Assembly: GCA_002345745.1 (NCBI GenBank)
Contig: DDWQ01000016.1
Span: 1 to 30,833 of the forward strand
DNA: 30,833 nt
Direction: 5' to 3'
Source of the DNA: Candidatus Moranbacteria bacterium UBA2282
GTDB lineage: Bacteria; Patescibacteriota; Minisyncoccia; Moranbacterales; UBA2206
The notes under the pieces were generated by a model that did no database searches, was not told the origin of the DNA, and saw only the letters and a list, made by a program, of their open reading frames with translations. The position numbers and the translations under genes were made by a program. Positions 1-7,881 of the stretch are shown piece after piece. How positions within the stretch are numbered: the first letter of the stretch is position 1; every line of letters begins with the position of its first letter.

Positions 1-59
1 TGGTGGAATCCGTGGAGTTGGTTTTGACCAACGAGGGAAATAGGAGTAGATTGGAAGAT

Positions 60-140
60 ATGAAAAAGATTGAATTATTAGCCCCAGCGGGCCTGTCCGC
101 CAAAGCTAACCCTAAAAAAACGAGTAAGCACGTTACATAA
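60..140 (+). pseudogene. Truncated U32 peptidase-like start fragment
   Basis: A 26-codon reading frame begins MKKIELLAPAG, the usual beginning of U32-family proteins and nearly the same as residues 8-17 of the intact U32 gene that follows (KNIELLAPAG). After the eleventh codon it runs into unrelated sequence (from about 92, CTGTCCGCCAAAGC) and stops at 138-140. Synonymous positions differ from the intact copy, so this is not a fresh duplication. It is more likely the 5' stub of a second U32 gene cut short by a deletion or repeat. The same frame is open upstream to the window edge, so it could instead be the 3' end of a longer gene. GGAAG lies just upstream of the ATG. Confidence 0.4.
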
Positions 141-141
141 T

Positions 142-1407
142 ATGATAGCTAGTAAAAGTCAAAAAAACATCGAGTTACTTGCGCCGGCGGGGAATTTGGA
201 AAAATTAAAATATGCTATTGCTTATGGTGCGGACGCGGTGTATGCTGGTGTGCCGGATTTTTCGTTGCGGGTGCGGATTAATAATTTTACTAAAGAATCG
301 CTACAAGAAGCAGTAGAGTATACACACAAACATAAAAAGAAAATTTATATCACTTTGAATATTTATGCACATAATGTGCATTTAGATCAGATTAAGGAAC
401 ATTTGAAGTTTTTGAAAACTCTCAATATTGACGGGGTGATTGTGGCTGATCCCGGAATTATAATGCTGGTGAAAAAATATTTGCCTAAAGTAGAAATCCA
501 TCTGTCTACACAAGCCAACGCTACTAATATTGAAGCAGTTAAATTTTGGGCCAAGGCGGGCGTGAAAAGAATCGTCTTGGCGCGTGAAGTGACCTTGGAG
601 GAAATTCGCGAAATTAAACAATCTGTGCCCAAAATGGAACTGGAATATTTTATTCACGGTGCGATGTGTATGAGTTATTCCGGGCGGTGCATTCTCTCTA
701 AGTGGATGACGGGGCGCAGTGCTAATCTAGGAGACTGCACTCAGCCGTGTCGCTGGAAGTTTTCCCAGACAGAAAAAATTTATGAGACAACAGTGCAAGA
801 TGATATGCAAAGGTTTACAGTGGACTTGGAAGAAGATCAACATGGTACCTATTTTTTCAATAGTCGGGATATGAATTTGTCGGGGCACATTCAAGAATTG
901 GTTGACGCCGGAGTTGATTCCTTGAAAATTGAAGGACGCGCGAAGAGCGTCTATTATGTGGCGACAGTAGTGCGTGCTTACCGAAAAATTATTAATGCTC
1001 TTGGTAAGAAAAATTTGTCGCAAGTCATTAGAGAGCAACAAAAACAATTAGATTTATTGGCTAATCGTGGTTATTCTAAAGGATTCTTGTTAGGTTCGGA
1101 GCCAGAACATAATTTTGAAGGCGCGCTTAGTCAGTCAGATTATAAATTTGTGGGGCAGATTGAAGGCAAAAAGAAAATAAATGGCAAAACTTTCAATGTG
1201 GTGTTTATGCACAACGAAATGTTTCTGAAAGATAAATTGGAAGCTATTAGCCCCAAAGGTAATGAAAAAATAAAAATTAAAAAAATTCTGAATCATAAAT
1301 TAGAAAAAATCTCTGAAGCACATGGTGGACATGATAAGCGTTTTTTAGTGCAGTTTGATAAGGTCTTATCAGATAAAATCTTGTTACGCAGAAAGTTGAC
1401 CAAATAG
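142..1407 (+). CDS. Peptidase U32 family protein (TrhP/YegQ/YrrO-like)
   Basis: The product is a 421-residue U32-family protein. The hallmark segment is clear: EYFIHGAMCMSYSGRC followed by GDCTQPCRW, giving Cys176, Cys183, Cys199 and Cys203. In this family such cysteines are thought to hold an iron-sulfur cluster. Members such as TrhP (YegQ) and the YrrN/YrrO pair act in prephenate-dependent hydroxylation of U34 in tRNA; others are called collagenase-like proteases. The length matches the YrrO type, and the N-terminal LLAPAGNLEKLKYA barrel strand is intact. No SD precedes the ATG, and an in-frame start is possible a few codons later. The glyS promoter lies inside the 3' end. The family is certain; the exact RNA target is inferred. 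Confidence 0.88.
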   Translation: MIASKSQKNIELLAPAGNLEKLKYAIAYGADAVYAGVPDFSLRVRINNFTKESLQEAVEYTHKHKKKIYITLNIYAHNVHLDQIKEHLKFLKTLNIDGVIVADPGIIMLVKKYLPKVEIHLSTQANATNIEAVKFWAKAGVKRIVLAREVTLEEIREIKQSVPKMELEYFIHGAMCMSYSGRCILSKWMTGRSANLGDCTQPCRWKFSQTEKIYETTVQDDMQRFTVDLEEDQHGTYFFNSRDMNLSGHIQELVDAGVDSLKIEGRAKSVYYVATVVRAYRKIINALGKKNLSQVIREQQKQLDLLANRGYSKGFLLGSEPEHNFEGALSQSDYKFVGQIEGKKKINGKTFNVVFMHNEMFLKDKLEAISPKGNEKIKIKKILNHKLEKISEAHGGHDKRFLVQFDKVLSDKILLRRKLTK

Positions 1408-1423
1408 ATATTTGAGGTATAAT
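1396..1423 (+). promoter_or_regulatory. Sigma-70-type promoter for the glyS leader
   Basis: TTGACC (1396-1401) and a perfect TATAAT (1418-1423) are separated by 16 bp. The -35 lies within the last codons of the U32 gene. Transcription should start near 1430, just before the T-box leader. Confidence 0.75.
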
Positions 1424-1430
1424 TGAAATA

Positions 1431-1585
1431 CAATGATCGGCGACGAAGAGGGTTTGGATCCTTGGAGCTGATAAGGGTAAAAGAGTCTCCTGCAAGGCAG
1501 GGGGAAATCAGGTGGAACCGCGGACCAAATAAATGGCTCGTCCTGAACATATGATTTTTTTGTATGTTTGGGATGGGCTCTTTTT
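1431..1585 (+). ncRNA. T-box leader (glycine type) with terminator, upstream of glyS
   Basis: The T-box sequence AGGTGGAACCGCGG lies at 1510-1523. Its bulge TGGA is complementary to UCCA, the expected 3' end of tRNA-Gly (discriminator U), which agrees with the downstream gene. A stem III-like hairpin (CTCCTGC/GCAGGGG) spans 1487-1503. A 17-bp terminator stem (1535-1551 with 1563-1580, several G-U pairs) is followed by five T residues. The alternative antiterminator would pair the T-box with the GTCCT around 1540-1544. Uncharged tRNA-Gly should favour readthrough. Only about 80 nt separate the predicted start from the T-box, so stem I must be very short. The specifier loop cannot be assigned by eye (GGC at 1439 and GGA at 1456 or 1464 are candidates). 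Confidence 0.82.
1535..1585 (+). terminator. T-box intrinsic terminator
   Basis: Left arm 1535-1551 pairs with right arm 1563-1580 through about 17 base pairs including wobble pairs, around a T-rich loop, and is followed by TTTTT. It acts as the off-state of the glyS leader. Confidence 0.85.
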
Positions 1586-1655
1586 ATTTAATAATTAGTA
1601 ATATTCAAAATAATTTTTAATTATCTCGGAATTTAACTCAAAAGCTTATTTTGTA

Positions 1656-1700
1656 TCTAAAATTTTTTCTCGCTCAATAGGCTAATCGAAAAATTTTAGA
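1656..1700 (+). repeat. 12-bp inverted repeat in the glyS 5' untranslated region
   Basis: TCTAAAATTTTT (1656-1667) and AAAAATTTTAGA (1689-1700) are perfect inverted arms around a 21-nt loop. The repeat lies between the T-box terminator and the glyS start in an AT-rich stretch (1586-1759) with no open gene. It could be an extra RNA hairpin or a protein site; the role is unknown. Confidence 0.6.
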
Positions 1701-1759
1701 CAAAATTAACTTTTTCAGACAGAAATTCCTCAAAAATTAAAAAATTATTTCTCAAGATT

Positions 1760-3178
1760 ATGGCAGAATTAAATCAACCCTCCTCCGATAAATCTATGGC
1801 GGGTAAAATGGAAAAAATAGTCTCACTTTGTAAAAGACGCGGATTTGTTTTCCCAAGTTCGGAAATTTATGGCGGGTTTGCGGCTGTGTATGACTATGGT
1901 TCATACGGCGTAGAATTAGCCAATAATATTAAGGCGACTTGGTGGAAAGCCATGGTGCAGACAAATGAAAATATTGTCGGACTTGATTCCAGTATTTTTA
2001 TGCATCCGAAAGTTTGGGAAGCTTCGGGACATGTGGGAGGATTTTCTGATCCTTTGGCGGAATGTAAAAAATGTCATACTCGTTCCAGAGTCGATCATTT
2101 ATTAGAAGATGCTGGAGTCTTTGCGGATGAAAAAATGACAGAAGAAGAAATCAATAAGCTAATGACAGAAAATAAAAATAAATTGAAATGCCCAAAATGT
2201 GGTAGCAATGATTTTTCTGAAGCTAAAAGTTTTAATCTTTTAGTTAAATCTAACCTAGGAAATTTTGTTGGTGATTGGGATAAAGAGCCTAGTTATTTGC
2301 GTGGAGAAACTTGCCAGGGGATTTATGTAAATTTTAAAAATGTTCTAGATTCGACGCGGATGAAAGTGCCATTTGGAATTGCACAAATTGGGAAAGCATT
2401 TAGAAATGAAATTACAGCTCGGCAATTTATTTTTCGTAAAAGAGAATTTGAGCAGATGGAAATGCAAATGTTTGTTCATCCGGGGAAAGCAATGGAAACA
2501 TATGAAGATTGGAAAGCTAGACGCTGGCAATTTTATTTAGACCTGGGTATAAAGGCTGAAAATCTCAAGTGGCATGAGCACGAAAATTTAGTTTTTTATG
2601 CCAAGGCAGCTTGGGATATTGAATATAATTTTCCATTCGGCTTCAAAGAACTGGAAGGTATCCACGCACGCGGTGATTATGACTTGACCCAGCACGCTAA
2701 ATTTTCCGGTCAAGAATTGAGTTATCGTGATCCGGTGACTAATGAAAAATATGTGCCACATGTGGTGGAAACTTCCGTGGGCGCTGATCGTACTTTTTTG
2801 GCTGTTGTGACTGAAGCTTATACAGAAGAAAAAATGGAGGATGGTAGCGAAAGGGTGGTTTTGAAATTTCCGAAAAAATTGGCGCCGATCAAGGTAGCGG
2901 TTTTTCCACTGATGAAGAATAAACCGGAGCTAGTGGAAAAGTCTCGCGAAATTTTTGATGCCTTGAAAATGAAATGGATGTGTGAATTTGATGATAATGG
3001 CAATGTTGGGAAAAGATATCGTCGGCAAGATGAAATCGGGACGCCATTTTGCGTGACGGTGGATTTTGAAAGTTTGGAGGATGGTGCTGTGACGGTGCGC
3101 GATCGCGACACGATGCAACAGGAGCGGATTAAAATTGATGAATTAGAAAATTATTTTGGTAATAAATTAAATAATTAA
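1760..3178 (+). CDS. glyS: Glycyl-tRNA synthetase, alpha2-dimer type
   Basis: This 472-residue class II enzyme attaches glycine to tRNA-Gly in the cytosol. It is the single-chain dimeric type, not the alpha/beta tetramer. Visible blocks include the N-terminal GFVFPSSEIYGGFAAVYDYG (29-48), a probable zinc-binding set (C102/C105 and C144/C147), motif 2 around FRNEITARQFIFRKREFEQ (214-232), HARGDYDLTQH (302-312), motif 3 with ETSVGADRTF (337-346), and an anticodon-binding domain from about 374. No SD precedes the ATG. It is the first gene of a tight four-gene cluster and the T-box leader upstream agrees with glycine specificity. The length is typical. Confidence 0.97.
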   Translation: MAELNQPSSDKSMAGKMEKIVSLCKRRGFVFPSSEIYGGFAAVYDYGSYGVELANNIKATWWKAMVQTNENIVGLDSSIFMHPKVWEASGHVGGFSDPLAECKKCHTRSRVDHLLEDAGVFADEKMTEEEINKLMTENKNKLKCPKCGSNDFSEAKSFNLLVKSNLGNFVGDWDKEPSYLRGETCQGIYVNFKNVLDSTRMKVPFGIAQIGKAFRNEITARQFIFRKREFEQMEMQMFVHPGKAMETYEDWKARRWQFYLDLGIKAENLKWHEHENLVFYAKAAWDIEYNFPFGFKELEGIHARGDYDLTQHAKFSGQELSYRDPVTNEKYVPHVVETSVGADRTFLAVVTEAYTEEKMEDGSERVVLKFPKKLAPIKVAVFPLMKNKPELVEKSREIFDALKMKWMCEFDDNGNVGKRYRRQDEIGTPFCVTVDFESLEDGAVTVRDRDTMQQERIKIDELENYFGNKLNN

Positions 3179-3182
3179 GCAT

Positions 3183-4157
3183 ATGAATATTCAAGAAATA
3201 TATAAATTAGCCATTGAAATTGGCATCAAGAACGATTTTCGTCCGAAAGAGCAAATAGAAAAACATTTAAAAAGAATTGAAGATAAATATCAAAAATTTT
3301 CCAAAGAGGAGAAAGAAATTTTTGATACAGAAAGATTGGTAAATCCATATATTGATTCGCGCATTCATTTTGATGCAGGCGTGAAAAATATCAAGAGAGT
3401 CTTGGCTGGAATTGATATCGACAGCGCGGAGTTGATGATTGCGACCTATCAAAATAATCACAATCCAAAAAATAAAATTGATGCAGTTATCGCACATCAT
3501 CCAGTTGGTAAAGCCTTGGCCGATCTTTCCGACGTAATGCATTTGCAGGCGGATGTCCTAGCAATGTATGGCGTGCCGATTAATATTGCGGAAAGCTTGA
3601 TGCAAGTTAGAATAAGCGAGGTGAGTCGTGGCGTGAATCCAGAAAATCATTTCAAAGAAGTTGATTCTGCGAGAACGCTTGGACTGAGTTTGATGAATGT
3701 GCATACGCCGGCGGATAATATGGTAGCGAAATTTGTGGAAACTAAATTGAAAAAAGATAATCCAGAATATGTTGGAGATATTTTAAAATCGCTGTTAGAA
3801 ATTCCTGAATATAAAGAAGCGGCAAAGCGTGGATCAGGCCCAGTGCTATTTGCTGGCTCTCCTGACAACCGCGTAGGAAAAATTGCTTTGACAGAAATCA
3901 CTGGCGGAACATCTGGCAATGATAAAATGTATGAAAAAATGTCACAGGCCGGCATTGGGACAATAATTGGAATGCATATGAGCGAAGCGCATGTTAAAGA
4001 GGCGAAAAGGGCGCATATTAACGTGGTCATTGCTGGACATATCTCATCGGATTCGTTGGGTATGAATTTATTTTTAGATGAGTTAGAGAAAAAAGGAATT
4101 GAAATCGTGCCATGCTCTGGACTTACAAGATTTAGCAGGATTAATAAAAAGAAATAA
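3183..4157 (+). CDS. Nif3-like (NGG1p-interacting factor 3) family protein
   Basis: This 324-residue protein resembles the Nif3/DUF34 family, possible dinuclear metal proteins. Recognisable pieces are the AVIAHHPVGK segment (about 102-111), which supplies candidate metal-binding histidines, the central LTEITGGTSG segment, and the late VVIAGHISSDSLGMNLFLDE segment. An N-terminal extension of about 70 residues (helical, rich in Lys and Glu) precedes the core. The gene starts 4 nt after glyS and ends 2 nt before the M16 gene, so co-transcription is very likely. The biochemical function of the family is unsettled. No SD is visible. Confidence 0.8.
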   Translation: MNIQEIYKLAIEIGIKNDFRPKEQIEKHLKRIEDKYQKFSKEEKEIFDTERLVNPYIDSRIHFDAGVKNIKRVLAGIDIDSAELMIATYQNNHNPKNKIDAVIAHHPVGKALADLSDVMHLQADVLAMYGVPINIAESLMQVRISEVSRGVNPENHFKEVDSARTLGLSLMNVHTPADNMVAKFVETKLKKDNPEYVGDILKSLLEIPEYKEAAKRGSGPVLFAGSPDNRVGKIALTEITGGTSGNDKMYEKMSQAGIGTIIGMHMSEAHVKEAKRAHINVVIAGHISSDSLGMNLFLDELEKKGIEIVPCSGLTRFSRINKKK

Positions 4158-4159
4158 TT

Positions 4160-5434
4160 ATGAATTACAAAAAAACAACTCTGAAAAATGGTTTGCGGAT
4201 TATTACTGCACCGATGAAAGATACAAACACGGCTACGGTGGTGGTGATGGTTGGCGTGGGGAGTCGCTATGAGACGGAAAAAGAAGCGGGACTTTCGCAT
4301 TTCATTGAGCATATGTTTTTTAAAGGCACGGAAAGAAGACCAAATACCTTGGCGATTGCGGAGGAGCTAGATTCTATTGGCGGAGAATTTAACGCCTTCA
4401 CTTCCAAAGACAGAACTGGCTATTATGCGAAAACTGACGCCAAGCACATTGAAACCGCCTTGGATGTGGTTTCTGATATGTATTTGAATTCCAAAATGGA
4501 AGCAGTAGAAATCGAAAAAGAAAAAGGCACGATACTTCAGGAATTGAATATGTATGAAGACAATCCAATGCGAACGGTGGGGGATCTTTTTGAACAAATG
4601 CTCTATCCAAAAAATTTCTTGGGACGAGATATTGTGGGTTATAAAAAAACTATTGAAGCTTTTAAACGCAAGAATTTTTTGGACTATATGCAACGTTTCT
4701 ATGTAGCTAATGATACGGTGGTATGTGTCGCGGGAAAATTTGATGAGAAAAAAATAATATCTTTAGTGAAAAAATATTTTTTGCAAATGTCAGTTGGAGA
4801 AAAACCGCAATTTAAAAAAGTTGTCGAAGCTCAAAAAAATCCAGAAGTAAAAATAAAATTTAAAAAAACTGATCAAACTCATTTTATCTTGGGAAATCGT
4901 GCTTATCACGAAAAGCACCCCGACCGGTTTGCTGTGTCACTGCTGTCCATAATTCTAGGTGGCAATATGAGCAGTCGTCTTTTTATTGAAGTTCGTGAAA
5001 GAAGAGGTTTGGCCTATTATGTCAGAACAGGCGGTGATTCCTATGATGATTGTGGCTATTTGGCGACGCAAGCTGGCGTAGAGCATAAAAATTTGGAAGA
5101 GGCGGTGAAAGTTATTTTGCAAGAATATAAAAAAATTGCAACGGAAGAAGTTTCACAGAAAGATTTGCAAAGAGCCAAGGATTATATCAAAGGCAAAAGC
5201 GTGATGGGATTTGAATCTTCCGATGAAGTGGCAATGTTTTTCATTGACCAAGAAATTAAAAGAAATAAGGTTCTGACAATCGCTGAAATTTTTGCTAAGA
5301 TTGACAAAGTAACCGTGAGTGACATATCGAGAGTAGCTGGGGATATTTTCAATGAAAAAAGCATAAATCTAGCCATTATTGGTCCGCATAAAAATGAAAA
5401 GAAGATAAAAAATCTATTAAAATTAAATCAATGA
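4160..5434 (+). CDS. M16-family zinc protease (pitrilysin/processing peptidase type)
   Basis: The 424-residue product has the inverted zinc motif HFIEH (47-51) with the distal zinc ligand Glu128 in ILQELN, the classic HxxEH plus Glu spacing. The C-terminal half carries ERRGLAYYVRTGG, the Arg-Tyr region conserved in active M16 subunits. The length fits the single-chain bacterial forms that act as dimers. There is no signal peptide, so it probably acts in the cytoplasm on peptides. It sits between the Nif3-like gene and the permease gene and overlaps the latter by 4 nt (ATGA), implying translational coupling. Confidence 0.95.
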   Translation: MNYKKTTLKNGLRIITAPMKDTNTATVVVMVGVGSRYETEKEAGLSHFIEHMFFKGTERRPNTLAIAEELDSIGGEFNAFTSKDRTGYYAKTDAKHIETALDVVSDMYLNSKMEAVEIEKEKGTILQELNMYEDNPMRTVGDLFEQMLYPKNFLGRDIVGYKKTIEAFKRKNFLDYMQRFYVANDTVVCVAGKFDEKKIISLVKKYFLQMSVGEKPQFKKVVEAQKNPEVKIKFKKTDQTHFILGNRAYHEKHPDRFAVSLLSIILGGNMSSRLFIEVRERRGLAYYVRTGGDSYDDCGYLATQAGVEHKNLEEAVKVILQEYKKIATEEVSQKDLQRAKDYIKGKSVMGFESSDEVAMFFIDQEIKRNKVLTIAEIFAKIDKVTVSDISRVAGDIFNEKSINLAIIGPHKNEKKIKNLLKLNQ

Positions 5435-6459
5435 TAGATAAGAAATATCAAATAGAAATTTTAATGGGCGTTATATTCCGCGTGGCTTTGCTTATAGCGG
5501 GAGTGTGGTTTTTGTATATGATTCGCGAAGTGCTGGCATTGTTTTTTATCTCAATTCTAATTGTTACAGCGATTAATCCTATCGTGGATTATTTACAAAA
5601 AAAGAAAATACCAAGAACCGTTGGTGTTTCAAGTGTCTATGTATTGTTATTTTCTTTATTTGGTCTATCTGTTTCGTTTATTATTCCACCACTAGTAGGA
5701 CAGTTTGGTGATTTTTCTCAAAATTTGCCACATTTTTCACAGGAAATAGGTAGTGCTTTTGGTAGTGCTAATATTTTCTTTCAAACGCATAATGTTAATT
5801 TTGATGCACAACAAATAATAGGCAATATTAAAAATAGTCTAGATGCTATTCCAAGCGCACTATTTTTTGGAACGATTGGTTTGGTGAAAAATTTTATCTC
5901 TATTCTTGTAGTTTTAGTGATGGTGTTTTATATGACAGTGAAAGAGGAAGGGATAAAGAAATTTATTGTTTCAATCACACCCGAAAAACATCGTGCCTAT
6001 GCCGCTTCGTCAACTGAGCGAATAGAGAAGAAAATAGGTCGTTGGGTGCAAGGGCAAATTGTCTTGATGTTTTTAATTTTTATCCTTGTTTTTGTCGGGC
6101 TATATTTGATTGGTATTCCATACGCACTGGCACTAGCATTGTTTGCAGGTCTTATGGAAATTGTGCCCTATGGCGGACCAATTATTTCAGCTATCCCTGG
6201 AGTTATTTTGGGAATTTTAATTTCTCCTTTGACTGGGCTGATGACGCTTTTGATGTATTTTTTTGCCCAACAGTTTGAAAGTCATATTATTGTGCCACAA
6301 GTAATGAAAAAAGCTGTCGGACTTAATCCTGTGGCTGTAATTCTAGCCCTTTTGGTAGGCTTAAAGTTAGGTGGAATTCTTGGAGCAATCTTGGCCATAC
6401 CACTGGCAACTGTGGTGAGCGTTTTCATCAGTGATTTTATGAAAAAACACGAGATGTAA
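5431..6459 (+). CDS. AI-2E family transporter (membrane permease)
   Basis: The 342-residue hydrophobic protein has the layout of the AI-2E/PerM family. Two membrane segments lie near the N-terminus (about 12-45 and 62-85), then a hydrophilic stretch, then a segment near 150-165, and four to five C-terminal segments. It includes the typical GRWVQGQIVLMFLIF, MEIVPYGGPIISAIPG and VVPQVMKKAVGLNPVAVI-like blocks. Characterised relatives export autoinducer-2 or act as ion antiporters; the substrate here cannot be told. The start overlaps the stop of the M16 gene. It is the last gene of the T-box-led cluster; no terminator is obvious after it. Confidence 0.9.
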   Translation: MIDKKYQIEILMGVIFRVALLIAGVWFLYMIREVLALFFISILIVTAINPIVDYLQKKKIPRTVGVSSVYVLLFSLFGLSVSFIIPPLVGQFGDFSQNLPHFSQEIGSAFGSANIFFQTHNVNFDAQQIIGNIKNSLDAIPSALFFGTIGLVKNFISILVVLVMVFYMTVKEEGIKKFIVSITPEKHRAYAASSTERIEKKIGRWVQGQIVLMFLIFILVFVGLYLIGIPYALALALFAGLMEIVPYGGPIISAIPGVILGILISPLTGLMTLLMYFFAQQFESHIIVPQVMKKAVGLNPVAVILALLVGLKLGGILGAILAIPLATVVSVFISDFMKKHEM

Positions 6460-6558
6460 TTGGTTGTAAGGTAAAGATTATGATAGAATATATGTATAAA
6501 AAATAATTTTTGTAAAAATGTTGTTTTTTGGAGTTGTTAACAGAAAAATAAACACAAA

Positions 6559-7872
6559 ATGGTAGAACCAATAATTGAAGTAAATAATCTGAGTGTAATA
6601 TATAATAAAGGTAAATCGAATGAAGTTCGGTCGCTTATTGATGTTAGTGTTAAAATTTATCCACAAGAGTATGTGATTATGTATGGTCCATCTGGTTGTG
6701 GTAAATCAACCCTGATGTATTCTATGTCAGGTTTGCAATTGCCAACATCTGGTTCGGTTAATGTTAATGGTAAAGACATTGCCACGATGAAGAAAAGAGA
6801 ATTAGTGGAGTTGCATCAAACTGGAATCGGAATGATTTTTCAAGCTTTTTATTTAATCTCTTCCCTTAACATCCTAGAGAATGTTTGTTTGCCTAAGGTT
6901 TTCCGTGGTGAAAAAAGAAAAATAAGAAAGGAAGATGGAATGAAACTCTTGCAACGTTTTAGCTTGGCAGAGCAAGCAGATAAATTTTCTAATCAACTTT
7001 CAGGAGGTCAGCAACAGCGAGTATCAATAGCTAGGTCGCTCATCAATGATCCAAGCATTATCCTAGCTGATGAGCCGGTGGGAAACTTGGATAGTGAATC
7101 GTCGGAAAATGTTTTAAAGATTTTGAAAGATTTGAATGAGATTGATAAAAAAACTATTGTTATGGTAACGCATAATCCTGAGCATTTAATCTATGCTGAT
7201 AGAATTTTGCATATGAAAGATGGCAAAATTGTCAGTGAAGAAATAAACAAAGATAAGCGGCCAAAAGAAATTATTCAAGCAGATATTAAGGAGACGCCAG
7301 AAGAAATATCAGATGAGATAAAATTATTAATGAGAACTTTCAAAAATTTTTCACCACAACAAGTTGGTGCAATGCTGGTTCCATTTAAGTCTAAACAACT
7401 TATCTCTCATATTCTTGCAGAGTTAACAGAAGAGCAGATTACTTCGGCCGAGAGATCGCTAACAAATTTATTATTTAAAAATAATACGATAGCTGAATTC
7501 AATAAAAGCTTAGATTTAGATTTTGATAATGGTGGTGCTGGTTGGAATAAGTTGCGGGCTGATAGGTTCTCTGAAAGAGTAAAAAATATATTACAACAAG
7601 TTGAGCATTTAGGAGATAGTGATGCAGATTTTGCTGTAAAAGCAGTCGCAGATTATATGTTTGAATTATTTAAGATAGATCTAGAAGAAAAAATAAAATT
7701 GCGAGCATATTCATTTTTAAAACTTAGAATTGAAAATAAAATTGATTCTGCTGGATTGAAGCAACGATTAGATGCTCCAATTAAATTGGGCGGAGCTGGA
7801 CTATACAAACCAACAGTAGATAAAATAGCCAGAGAAGTAGAAATGTTAATGTTATTAAAATTTTCAGCGTAA
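6559..7872 (+). CDS. ABC transporter ATP-binding protein (MacB/LolD type) with C-terminal extension
   Basis: Residues 1-230 are a complete ABC ATPase: Walker A GPSGCGKST (43-51), Q-loop IFQAF, signature LSGGQQQR (147-154), Walker B SIILADEP (166-173) and the switch His205 in VTHNPEH. This matches the LolD/MacB/FtsE-type subfamily that works with FtsX-like permeases, the next gene. Unlike usual 220-250-residue members, the protein continues for about 200 more residues (about 235-437), mostly predicted helix, with no motif I recognise. It may be a regulatory or docking domain. There is no SD. The 99-nt gap upstream holds only weak promoter-like sequence. Confidence 0.93.
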   Translation: MVEPIIEVNNLSVIYNKGKSNEVRSLIDVSVKIYPQEYVIMYGPSGCGKSTLMYSMSGLQLPTSGSVNVNGKDIATMKKRELVELHQTGIGMIFQAFYLISSLNILENVCLPKVFRGEKRKIRKEDGMKLLQRFSLAEQADKFSNQLSGGQQQRVSIARSLINDPSIILADEPVGNLDSESSENVLKILKDLNEIDKKTIVMVTHNPEHLIYADRILHMKDGKIVSEEINKDKRPKEIIQADIKETPEEISDEIKLLMRTFKNFSPQQVGAMLVPFKSKQLISHILAELTEEQITSAERSLTNLLFKNNTIAEFNKSLDLDFDNGGAGWNKLRADRFSERVKNILQQVEHLGDSDADFAVKAVADYMFELFKIDLEEKIKLRAYSFLKLRIENKIDSAGLKQRLDAPIKLGGAGLYKPTVDKIAREVEMLMLLKFSA

Positions 7873-7881
7873 ATAAAAAAA

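Noticed and set aside
2..43. Short open tail in frame 2 (ending GFDQRGK) as the 3' end of an upstream gene
   Set aside because: A competing frame is also open to the window edge, and neither fragment matches a family I recognise; too short to call.
3647..4312. 221-codon minus-strand frame opposite the Nif3-like gene
   Set aside because: It is antisense to a recognised gene, has no start signals, and a composition typical of a shadow frame.
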